Part shown: in pieces, positions 1 to 5,923 of the stretch
Position numbering within the stretch: the first letter of the stretch is position 1
Layout of the letters: every line of letters starts with the position of its first letter
Assembly (NCBI GenBank): GCA_944387755.1
Contig: CALXGC010000073.1
Location: 1-8,853 of the forward strand
DNA from: an uncultured Oscillospiraceae bacterium
GTDB taxonomy: Bacteria > Bacillota_A > Clostridia > Oscillospirales > Oscillospiraceae
DNA length: 8,853 bases
Reading direction: 5' to 3'
The notes under the pieces: model-generated
What the model was told of the DNA's origin: nothing
What the model saw: the letters and a program-made list of their open reading frames with translations, nothing else
The model's database searches: none
Made by a program: the position numbers and the translations under genes

Positions 1-47
1 AGTTGCGTTTACAGACGATCCTCCATGGAGAAAGAGGTGAAGATACA

Positions 48-254
48 ATGAAGGCAGGAATTCATCCCGACTATCAGCAGACCACCATCCGGTGCGCCTG
101 CGGCAACGTGATCGAGACTGGTTCTACCAAGAAGGACATCCGCGTGGAAGTTTGTTCCAAGTGTCACCCCTTCTACACCGGCAAGCAGAAGATGGTGGAT
201 ACCGGCGGACGTGTCAGCCGCTTCAACAAGAAGTTCGGTTTCGACAAGAAGTAA
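48..254 (+). CDS. rpmE: 50S ribosomal protein L31, zinc-binding (C+) type
   Basis: Encodes a 68-residue protein that is full length for bacterial L31, a small protein of the large ribosomal subunit that helps bridge the subunits. It opens MKAGIHPDY, the usual L31 start, and has the four cysteines of the zinc-binding form: C16 and C18 (CxC), then C36 and C39 (CxxC). The start at 48 is chosen over an in-frame TTG at 3 because it matches the family N-terminus and has a GAGGTGA ribosome binding site at 34-40, seven bases upstream. Its own promoter is not in the window. In many Firmicutes rpmE lies just after rho, so the sequence to the left may be rho, but this cannot be seen here. An intrinsic terminator follows within 15 bases. 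Confidence 0.97.
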   Translation: MKAGIHPDYQQTTIRCACGNVIETGSTKKDIRVEVCSKCHPFYTGKQKMVDTGGRVSRFNKKFGFDKK

Positions 255-265
255 GATTGCGCTTG

Positions 266-300
266 AAAAGCCGCACCGTGATTTCGGTGCGGCTTTTTCT
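266..300 (+). terminator. Intrinsic terminator after rpmE
   Basis: An 11-bp perfect stem (AAGCCGCACCG at 268-278 with CGGTGCGGCTT at 285-295) closes a six-base loop and runs directly into a T-rich tract, with matching A residues on the 5' side. This is a textbook Rho-independent terminator and separates rpmE from the next transcription unit. Confidence 0.93.
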
Positions 301-370
301 CTTCTGCGCCGGGCAAGCCGGGCCGGAAAAACGCATACAATGAAAAGACGTCTGTTTAGGAGGAATTGCT

Positions 371-871
371 ATGCTCAAAAGAATCGACCCCAAGACCATC
401 GGGAAAAACGTGTTCTCCCTCATCGGGGACCAGTGGATGCTCATCACCGCCGGCACGGCGGAGGCGTGCAATACCATGACCGCCTCCTGGGGCGGCCTGG
501 GCGTGATCTGGGGCGCGCCGGCGGCCACCTGCTACATCCGGCCCCAGCGGTATACCAAGGAGTTTGTGGACCGGGAGGCGTTCTTCACCCTCTCCTTCTT
601 TGGGGAGGAGTACCGGAAAGCCCTGTCTCTGTGCGGCAGCAGGAGCGGCCGGGATGTGGATAAGGCGGCGGAGTGCGGCTTCACCGTAAAGGCGGCGGAG
701 TGCGGCGCCCCCTACTTTGAGGAGGCGGAGCTGGTGCTGGTGTGCCGCAAGCGCTTTGCCCAGCCCATGGACCCCGCCCTCATCCCGGAGGACGTAAAGG
801 AGCGGTGGTATCCGGCCAGGGACTACCACACCATGTATATCGGGGAAATTGTGGAGGCCTATCAGAAGTAA
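371..871 (+). CDS. Flavin reductase-like (FMN-binding split-barrel) protein
   Basis: A 166-residue protein of the flavin reductase-like / flavoredoxin family. Members bind FMN in a split beta-barrel and pass electrons in the cytoplasm; the partner or substrate is not predictable here. Family features seen are the N-terminal half with the NTMTASWGGLGVIWGAP stretch (about residues 34-50), then IRPQRYTKEF (about 56-65), which is the usual flavin-phosphate and isoalloxazine-contacting region, followed by FFTLSFF. Length fits a single-domain member. The start has a perfect AGGAGG at 358-363, seven bases upstream. The gene follows the rpmE terminator, so it probably has its own promoter in 301-357; a TACAAT at 336-341 could be a -10 box, but I see no good -35. 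hflX begins 39 bases after its stop, so the two are likely co-transcribed. Confidence 0.85.
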   Translation: MLKRIDPKTIGKNVFSLIGDQWMLITAGTAEACNTMTASWGGLGVIWGAPAATCYIRPQRYTKEFVDREAFFTLSFFGEEYRKALSLCGSRSGRDVDKAAECGFTVKAAECGAPYFEEAELVLVCRKRFAQPMDPALIPEDVKERWYPARDYHTMYIGEIVEAYQK

Positions 872-910
872 GGGGCGCTCCAAACGACACCAAAGAATTT
901 CGGAGGTTTT

Positions 911-2200
911 ATGACCGAAACGAACATCGAACAACATAAGGACCGGGCGGTGCTGGCAGGCCTGTCCGCCTTCCGGCTGGAGCGGGAGGAGAACGCCACG
1001 GAGGAGTCCATGGAGGAGCTTGCCGACCTGCTGGAGACGGCGGGAGGCGAGTGCGTGGGCATGGTTTTGCAGCAGAAGGACAGCCCCGACCCCCGCACGT
1101 TCATCGGCGAGGGCAAGGTGGCCGAGGTGCGGGAGCTGGTAAAGGCCATGGACGCCAATATGGTCATCTTTGACAACAGCCTGTCCCCCTCCCAGCAGCG
1201 GGTGCTCAGCCAGGAGCTGAAGGTCCAGGTGCTGGACCGCTCCGCCCTGATTCTGGACATCTTCGCCCAGCGGGCCCGGACGAGAGAGGGCCGCCTCCAG
1301 GTGGAGCTGGCCCAGTATAAATATCTGCTGCCCCGGCTGCTGGGCATGTGGACCCACCTGGAGCGCCAGGAGGGCGCCATCGGCACCCGCGGCCCCGGCG
1401 AGACCCAGCTGGAGAGCGACCGGCGGCACATCCACCGGAAAATCGCCAAGCTGGAGTCCGAGCTGAAGGAGGTCCGCCGGGTCCGGGCCACCCAGCGGGA
1501 GCGGCGCATCAAAAATGAGGTCCCTGTGGTGGCCATTGTGGGCTATACCAACGCGGGCAAGTCCACTCTGCTGAATAAACTCACCGGGGCGGCCATCCCC
1601 GCCAACAACCGGCTGTTCGACACCCTGGACACCACCACCCGCACGCTGGAGATTTCTGACACCTGCACCGTCCTCCTGTCGGATACCGTGGGCTTCATCC
1701 GCAAGCTGCCCCACCATCTGGTGGAGGCCTTTAAGGCGACTCTGGAGGAGCTGGAGTATGCCGACCTGCTGCTCCATGTCATTGACGCCTCCAATCCGGA
1801 GTGGCGGGAACAGGCGGCGGTGGTGGACCAGCTCATCCAGGAGCTGGGGGCCCAGCAGACCCCCTGTATTGAGGTCTTTAACAAGTGCGACCTGTGGACC
1901 GGGGAGATCCGCCCCCACGGGGAGAACATCGTGTCCATCTCCGCCAAGACCGGCGAGGGCCTGGACAGCCTGCTGAAGGCCATCGGGGACCGCCTGGACA
2001 CCGGAGCCAAGCGCGTCACCATCCATCTGCCCTATGACAAGGGGGGACTGGTGGAGCGCCTCTACCAGGAGGCCAGGGTGGAGAAGGTGGACTACGGCGC
2101 GACCATCGACGTGGTGGCTGTGTGCACCCCCAAGACCATCGGCCAGCTGGGCCCCCTGGTGGAGGGCTGGAAGCCCCGCCGGGAGCCCTGGGAGGATTAG
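911..2200 (+). CDS. hflX: Ribosome-associated GTPase HflX
   Basis: A 429-residue, full-length HflX, the Obg/TRAFAC-class GTPase that binds the 50S subunit and is known to split stalled or heat-damaged ribosomes. The N-terminal HflX domain has the PDPRTFIGEGKVAEV signature (about residues 59-73) and a linker with RGPGETQLE followed by a basic, coiled-coil-prone helix. The G domain is intact: G1 GYTNAGKST at 211-219, G2 DTTTR at 240-244, G3 DTVGF at 258-262, G4 NKCD at 324-327 and G5 SAKTG at 344-348. A short C-terminal domain follows. CGGAGG at 901-906 sits four bases before the ATG. The gene lies mid-operon between a flavin reductase-like gene and a GNAT gene. Nothing in it looks broken. Confidence 0.97.
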   Translation: MTETNIEQHKDRAVLAGLSAFRLEREENATEESMEELADLLETAGGECVGMVLQQKDSPDPRTFIGEGKVAEVRELVKAMDANMVIFDNSLSPSQQRVLSQELKVQVLDRSALILDIFAQRARTREGRLQVELAQYKYLLPRLLGMWTHLERQEGAIGTRGPGETQLESDRRHIHRKIAKLESELKEVRRVRATQRERRIKNEVPVVAIVGYTNAGKSTLLNKLTGAAIPANNRLFDTLDTTTRTLEISDTCTVLLSDTVGFIRKLPHHLVEAFKATLEELEYADLLLHVIDASNPEWREQAAVVDQLIQELGAQQTPCIEVFNKCDLWTGEIRPHGENIVSISAKTGEGLDSLLKAIGDRLDTGAKRVTIHLPYDKGGLVERLYQEARVEKVDYGATIDVVAVCTPKTIGQLGPLVEGWKPRREPWED

Positions 2201-2233
2201 GGCGTGCGGCATGCGACGGGGAATGAAGTGAGA

Positions 2234-2767
2234 ATGACACGGTTGGAGACACAGCGTCTGCTCCTGCGCCCCTTTACGGAGGAAGACGCGGCGGACCTGT
2301 ATGCGTACGCCAAGGACCCCAGGGTGGGCCCGCCCGCCGGGTGGCCGCCCCATAAGAGCGAGGCGGACAGCCTGGGGATCATCCGCACGGTCTTTGCCGC
2401 CCCCAACACCTTTGCGGTGGCGGACCGGGCTTCCGGGAGGGTCATCGGCTCGGCTGGGTTCACCGGAAACAGCCGCGCGGAGTTTCCCGCCCCCAACGAC
2501 GAGCTGGGCTACGCCCTGAGCCCGGCGTTCTGGGGCCGGGGCCTCATGCCCGAGGCGGTCTCGGAACTGCTGCGGCATGCCTTTGAGGAGATGGGGCTGG
2601 CCGCCGTGTGGTGCAGCCACTACACGGACAACCCACAGTCCCGGCGGGTCATTGAAAAGAGCGGCTTCCTCTTTCAGTTTGAGGCGCCCATCCTGGACGG
2701 GCCCTCCGGCGCGCAGAAGCCCGCCTGGTTTTACCTGCTTACCAAAGAGGCCTGGTCCCGGCGGTGA
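2234..2767 (+). CDS. GNAT family N-acetyltransferase (RimJ/RimL type)
   Basis: A 177-residue GCN5-related acetyltransferase, expected to move acetyl from acetyl-CoA to an amine; the acceptor is unknown. It opens with TRLETQRLLLRPFTEEDA, the characteristic start of the RimJ/RimL-like subgroup. Acetyl-CoA motif A is visible as ELGYALSPAFWGRGLMPEA (from about residue 90, with WGRG at 100-103). The later N..S..V.EK.GF pattern (DNPQSRRVIEKSGF) is the conserved motif B region. The start is uncertain. ATG 2234 fits the family N-terminus but has only a weak ribosome binding site. An in-frame GTG at 2204 adds ten residues and has GGAGG at 2191-2195, inside the hflX end, at good spacing. The gene starts within 35 bases of the hflX stop, which supports co-transcription and probably translational coupling. 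Confidence 0.88.
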   Translation: MTRLETQRLLLRPFTEEDAADLYAYAKDPRVGPPAGWPPHKSEADSLGIIRTVFAAPNTFAVADRASGRVIGSAGFTGNSRAEFPAPNDELGYALSPAFWGRGLMPEAVSELLRHAFEEMGLAAVWCSHYTDNPQSRRVIEKSGFLFQFEAPILDGPSGAQKPAWFYLLTKEAWSRR

Positions 2768-2831
2768 GGGCGTCTCCTCTATCGGATGGGGCCTGGACGA
2801 GCCCTCAAAATCCAACCGGCGAGGTGTATCC

Positions 2832-3473
2832 ATGACAGAGTATTATATCCCAACCCAATCCAGCGAGACGGAATTTGTGGAGAAGCGCTCCCGCTTTATT
2901 GGCCGCGTGTGGCGGGTGGACAGCGAGGAGGAGGCCCGCGCCCGGATTGAGGAGACGAAGAAAAGGCACTATGACGCCCGGCACAACTGCTGGTGTTATC
3001 TGCTCAAGGACGGGCCGGTGCGCTACTCCGACGACGGGGAGCCCCAGGGGACGGCGGGACAGCCCATGCTCAGCGTGTTCCAGCGGGAGGGCGTGGTCAA
3101 TGCGGCGTGCGTGGTGACGCGGTATTTTGGCGGCATTCTGCTGGGGGCGGGCGGCCTGGTGCGGGCCTATACCCAGAGCGCCAAGGACGCCCTGGACGCG
3201 GCGGGTATCTCTGTGGTCCGCCGGTGGGTGGAGATTCTGCTGCCCTGCTCTTATGCCCAGTATGAGCGGGTGAAGCTGGAGACGGAGCGCGCCGGCGGCG
3301 TGGTGGCCGAGACGGACTATGGCTCTGACATCGCGCTGACGGTGCTGCTGCCGGAGGAGAGGGCGGAGGCATACCTGGCCCATATGCTGGATGTGACCGC
3401 CGGCTCGGTGGAGGGCATGGTGTGCGGCGAACGGTTCCAGGCTGTGCCCTGGCGGCCGGCTGGAGAGCCGTGA
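2832..3473 (+). CDS. YigZ / IMPACT (UPF0029) family protein
   Basis: A 213-residue member of the YigZ/IMPACT family. These proteins have an N-terminal IMPACT domain and a C-terminal ferredoxin-like domain. They are widespread and are thought to act in translation control or RNA-related functions, but the bacterial role is not settled. Hallmarks seen are KRSRFIG near the N-terminus (about residues 18-24), YSDDGEPQGTAGQPML (D67, D68, G69, E70, P71) and TRYFGGILLGAGGLVRAY starting at residue 96. Length matches the family. GAGGTG at 2821-2826 lies five bases before the ATG. It is the last gene of the housekeeping cluster: a 64-base gap follows the GNAT gene and an intrinsic terminator lies just downstream. 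Its stop codon sits in a 14-bp tandem duplication. Confidence 0.93.
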   Translation: MTEYYIPTQSSETEFVEKRSRFIGRVWRVDSEEEARARIEETKKRHYDARHNCWCYLLKDGPVRYSDDGEPQGTAGQPMLSVFQREGVVNAACVVTRYFGGILLGAGGLVRAYTQSAKDALDAAGISVVRRWVEILLPCSYAQYERVKLETERAGGVVAETDYGSDIALTVLLPEERAEAYLAHMLDVTAGSVEGMVCGERFQAVPWRPAGEP

Positions 3474-3498
3474 GTATATTTTTTTGAGTATATTTTTA
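3471..3498 (+). repeat. 14-bp tandem duplication across the yigZ-family stop codon
   Basis: Two back-to-back copies of TGAGTATATTTTTT/A (3471-3484 and 3485-3498) differ only at the last base. The first TGA is the stop codon of the upstream gene. It looks like a small slippage duplication and has no evident function. Confidence 0.8.
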
Positions 3499-3510
3499 AG
3501 GTAGAAAAGG

Positions 3511-3551
3511 AAAACGCCGGACGGGTTTTTGAAGCTCGTCCGGCATTTTTT
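3511..3551 (+). terminator. Intrinsic terminator after the yigZ-family gene
   Basis: GCCGGACG (3516-3523) pairs perfectly with CGTCCGGC (3537-3544), and the stem can extend inward through a mismatch. It is preceded by an A-run and followed by ATTTTTT (3545-3550). This is a standard Rho-independent terminator closing the cluster that begins at 371. Confidence 0.9.
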
Positions 3552-3899
3552 GCTTGAAGGGACGGCGCCAAAAAAGCGGGATGAAAAATAGCACAAGCGG
3601 AATTTTGTTTTGGGGAGGGAAGTAGTCTATTTTTTACAATACAGAGGGCGGAAAATTTTTTATGATAGCACAAAAGCAAAAATAAGATATTGTAAATAGT
3701 AGAAATGCACAGGGAAAACGGCCTCCGGTGCGCCGGATTTTCCTGGGGACTTGTGTGGCATTTGTGAGGATATGCGCTGAACCCGGCCTGAAAAGAGGAA
3801 ATTCCACATTTTTGAAGGAAATCTTTCGTGAATGCGGGCCGGGAAGATACCATAAAATTGCACAAAAAAGTGGGATACTGTTTAGAGCGTTTGACGTGA
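3552..3899. other. AT-rich intergenic stretch with nested inverted repeats; no gene seen
   Basis: About 350 bases, much more AT-rich than the flanking genes, with no open frame that has a ribosome binding site and a recognisable product on either strand. Two structured elements stand out. One is an imperfect hairpin at 3710-3745: an outer CAGG(G)AAAA pairs with TTTTCCTG, and an inner TCCGG/CCGGA closes a TGCG loop with a bulge between them. The other is a 7-bp inverted repeat, CCCGGCC (3782-3788) with GGCCGGG (3837-3843), enclosing a purine-rich stretch. A short motif ATAGCACAA occurs twice (3588-3596 and 3665-3673). It may hold operator sites for the downstream promoter, a small RNA, or remnant sequence; the sequence does not decide. 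Confidence 0.5.
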
Positions 3900-3928
3900 T
3901 TGACATTCGGTTTGGATTGAATTATAAT
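3900..3928 (+). promoter_or_regulatory. Sigma-70/SigA consensus promoter for the TRAP operon
   Basis: TTGACA (3900-3905) and TATAAT (3923-3928) are both perfect consensus hexamers, separated by exactly 17 bases. The expected start of transcription is about 3935-3936. It is oriented toward the dctP-like gene and is the only such match I found in the window. A second TTGAC at 3891-3895 lies nine bases upstream of the -35. Confidence 0.88.
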
Positions 3929-3935
3929 ATTCCCC

Positions 3936-4280
3936 AGAAAACGGACGCTTTATGACGAAAACTTGTACAGAAACACAAAGGCATACAGAGGCCTCAGAGC
4001 GAAAGAAAGCCTGCATTTGGCGGAAAACCTGCATGATTTTGGATAAAAATTCGCTCTGCAAAGCATATTTCCAGCGCCCTGCAAGTTGGACAAAAGCGCG
4101 GCATGTCAGAAAAAACGGCGGCGGCTTCGGTTCCAATTTGGATAATCTGAGTTTGAGGTAGAGACGAGACGAAACCAAACGGGTTCTCCGCTGGCAGGAG
4201 GTGAACGAAGCGGCGGGGAAGAGCAGAAAATCCCACCAGGTGAGTGGACCCAAAATTGAAATCAAAAGGAGAATGCGAAA
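3936..4280 (+). promoter_or_regulatory. Long 5' leader of the TRAP operon, possibly structured
   Basis: If transcription starts near 3936, the dctP-like mRNA has an untranslated leader of about 345 bases, far longer than needed. I could not match it to a riboswitch or T-box class from memory. Visible elements are a hairpin-forming pair CCGCT (4188-4192) / AGCGG (4209-4213) with an AGGAGG in its loop, a TTCTCC at 4184-4189 that is the exact complement of the dctP ribosome binding site GGAGAA at 4268-4273, and three CCTGCA motifs (4010, 4028, 4079). No hairpin followed by a T-run is seen, so control, if any, would be translational rather than by termination. An open frame at 3952-4161 has no ribosome binding site and is not called. 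Confidence 0.5.
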
Positions 4281-5312
4281 ATGAAGAAAGTACTTAGCCT
4301 TGCGGTATCTCTTTCCCTGATGACGGTTCTGCTGACCGCCTGCGGCGGCGGGGATTCCAGCGGCGGCTCCGATGACGGCGGCGCGTCCGGCGGCACCAAG
4401 GAGATCGTTTTGGGACACGTTTACGCGGAGAACCACAACACCAACAAGGCCTGCCTGGCGTTTAAGGACTACATCGAGTCCGAGTCCGGCGGCACCATGA
4501 CCGTGAACGTCCAGGGCAACAGCGTGCTGGGCGGCGACGAGGCCATGATCGAGATGTGCGCCGAGGGCACCGTCACCATGATGATCCCCTCCACCTGCAC
4601 CATGGAGATGTACGCGCCTGAGTGGGCCATTGCCAGTATCCCCTATCTGTACTCCTCCCCGGAGGATTGCTTCGCCGCTATGGACGGCAGCGTGGGCGAC
4701 TATCTGAAGTCCACCCTGGACGGCACCGACTACGTCTGCGTGGGCTTTAACTCCAACGGCATCCGCTCCATGACCAACAACGTCCGTCCCATCACCCAGG
4801 CCGACGACCTGAACGGCATCAAGATGCGCGTGATGAGCAGCGCCACCTATGTGGACTGGATGAATGCTCTGGGCGCCAACGCCACCCCCATGGGCTACAA
4901 CGAGCTGTTCAGCAGCCTGCAGTCCGGCACCGTGGACGGCCAGGAGAACGCCCCCTCCATGATTTGGGAGTCCGCCTTCTATGAGGTGCAGAGCTACCTG
5001 TCCATCACCGAGCACGTGTACGACCTGAACGCCATCATTGTCAACCGCAACTTCTATGAGGGCCTGACCGACGAGGAGAAGGAGATCTTCGACAACGGCG
5101 TGAAGACCTACATGATCGACCAGCAGCGTGACGCCGAGATCGGCGACACCCAGAGCTACATCGACCAGATCGAGGCCGAGGGCAGCACCGAGGTCAACTA
5201 CCTGGACGACGCCGCCAAGCAGACCTTCCGCGACAAGCTGGCTGACTTCTATGCCGAGTACCGCGAGAAGCTGGGCGACGAGATCTGGGATCTGGTGGCC
5301 GAGTATCAGTAA
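4281..5312 (+). CDS. dctP: TRAP transporter substrate-binding lipoprotein, DctP family
   Basis: A 343-residue extracytoplasmic binding protein of the DctP/TRAP family, which captures an organic acid and delivers it to the membrane subunits. The N-terminus is a lipoprotein signal peptide: KK, a hydrophobic core and an LTAC lipobox with the lipidated cysteine at 21. A flexible Gly/Ser/Asp linker to about residue 36 follows. Such anchoring fits a Gram-positive cell. The mature part has the DctP core, including LNGIKMRVMSS with R183, the position of the conserved arginine that binds the ligand carboxylate, and GYNELFSSLQSGTVDGQENA. AAAGGAGA at 4265-4272 is eight bases upstream. It is the first gene of the operon. 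Substrate is unknown; carboxylate or possibly sulfonate ligands are typical. Confidence 0.95.
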   Translation: MKKVLSLAVSLSLMTVLLTACGGGDSSGGSDDGGASGGTKEIVLGHVYAENHNTNKACLAFKDYIESESGGTMTVNVQGNSVLGGDEAMIEMCAEGTVTMMIPSTCTMEMYAPEWAIASIPYLYSSPEDCFAAMDGSVGDYLKSTLDGTDYVCVGFNSNGIRSMTNNVRPITQADDLNGIKMRVMSSATYVDWMNALGANATPMGYNELFSSLQSGTVDGQENAPSMIWESAFYEVQSYLSITEHVYDLNAIIVNRNFYEGLTDEEKEIFDNGVKTYMIDQQRDAEIGDTQSYIDQIEAEGSTEVNYLDDAAKQTFRDKLADFYAEYREKLGDEIWDLVAEYQ

Positions 5313-5324
5313 TCCAACGTTCTA

Positions 5325-5366
5325 CGGACTGTATCAGGGCGCCGCAAGGCGCTCTGATACAGTCCG
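5325..5366 (+). other. Intercistronic hairpin between dctP and dctQ
   Basis: A 19-bp stem, with only one G-U pair, is formed by the sequence from 5325 to 5343 and its complement at 5348-5366, capped by GCAA, a GNRA tetraloop. The outer arm begins CGGACTGTATCAGGGCGCC. No T-tract follows, so it is not a canonical terminator. It lies 12 bases after the dctP stop and 27 bases before the dctQ start. In transporter operons such structures often protect the 3' end of the binding-protein message so that it outnumbers the membrane subunits. That role is inferred here. Confidence 0.88.
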
Positions 5367-5393
5367 GGACTCCGTATGAGAGGGAGGTAGACG

Positions 5394-5918
5394 ATGAACG
5401 CCCTGAAAAAGTTGGTCCATGTGTATGACAAACTGGAGGAGTACCTGCTTGTCTACACAATGGCGGCCTGCGTAGTAATTGTTTTTGCACAGGTGCTGTG
5501 CCGGTATGTGCTCAACCAGTCTCTGTCCTGGAGTGAGGAGCTGACCCAGTACCTGTTCGTTTGGCTGATCTGGCTGGGCACCAGCCTGGCGGCCAAGTAC
5601 AAGGAGCACATTGCTCTGACCATCGTGCTGGATGCCCTGAGCGAGAAGGGGCGCTGTGTCCTGGACGTCATCATCAAGCTGATTTGGATCGGCATCTGCG
5701 TGTTTATGCTGGTGGTGGGAATCGACGTTGTGTCCGCGATGTTTGAGCGCGGCAGAACTTCCTTCTCCATGCCCTGGCTGCATGTGTGGGTGGTCTATCT
5801 GGCGGTTCCGTTCAGCCAGGGTATCCTGACGCTCCGCCTGTTTTTCCAGATGCTTGACGACATTAAGAGGCTGATTCATGGGACCCCCAGCGCCCAGAAC
5901 AGCAGTGAAGGGGGCTGA
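5394..5918 (+). CDS. dctQ: TRAP transporter small permease subunit, DctQ family
   Basis: A 174-residue membrane protein of the DctQ family, the small four-helix subunit of TRAP transporters that supports the large subunit. Predicted membrane segments by eye lie at about residues 17-36, 50-67, 92-113 and 127-150. The family signature is clear: CRYVLNQSLSWSEELTQYLFVW (R37, Y38, W46, E48, E49), in which the WSEE stretch leads into helix 2. GGAGG at 5383-5387 is six bases before the ATG. The gene sits between dctP (81-base gap filled by a hairpin) and dctM (five-base gap), so it is almost certainly co-translated with dctM. Sequence identity in this family is low, but gene order makes the call secure. 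Confidence 0.94.
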   Translation: MNALKKLVHVYDKLEEYLLVYTMAACVVIVFAQVLCRYVLNQSLSWSEELTQYLFVWLIWLGTSLAAKYKEHIALTIVLDALSEKGRCVLDVIIKLIWIGICVFMLVVGIDVVSAMFERGRTSFSMPWLHVWVVYLAVPFSQGILTLRLFFQMLDDIKRLIHGTPSAQNSSEGG

Positions 5919-5923
5919 GCGCG

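Noticed and set aside
336..341. TACAAT as -10 box for the flavin reductase-like gene
   Set aside because: No matching -35 at 16-18 bases upstream; too weak to list as a promoter.
2786..2806. GGGC...GCCC hairpin before the YigZ-family gene as a terminator
   Set aside because: Only a four-pair stem, followed by TCAAAATCC rather than a T-run.
356..2833. An 825-codon open frame on the minus strand
   Set aside because: It lies opposite four well-supported genes, has no recognisable domain and is rich in Gly, Pro, Leu, His and Gln, as expected from antisense of high-GC codons.
3634..3906. A 90-codon minus-strand frame in the AT-rich gap
   Set aside because: No ribosome binding site or known domain, and no promoter on that strand that I could support.
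3952..4161. A 69-codon open frame in the dctP leader as a leader peptide
   Set aside because: It begins about 16 bases after the predicted transcript start with no ribosome binding site, and the peptide has no run of a regulatory amino acid.
4180..4250. T-box, guanidine, glycine or SAM riboswitch in the dctP leader
   Set aside because: Isolated fragments look faintly similar, but none of the core conserved blocks of these classes is complete.
4201..4284. A short GTG-started frame whose TGA overlaps the dctP ATG
   Set aside because: AGGAG directly abuts the GTG, which is too close to act as its ribosome binding site, and no other suitable start exists in the frame.
3882..5015. A 377-codon open frame on the minus strand
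   Set aside because: Mostly antisense of dctP and runs across the promoter and leader; no recognisable product.
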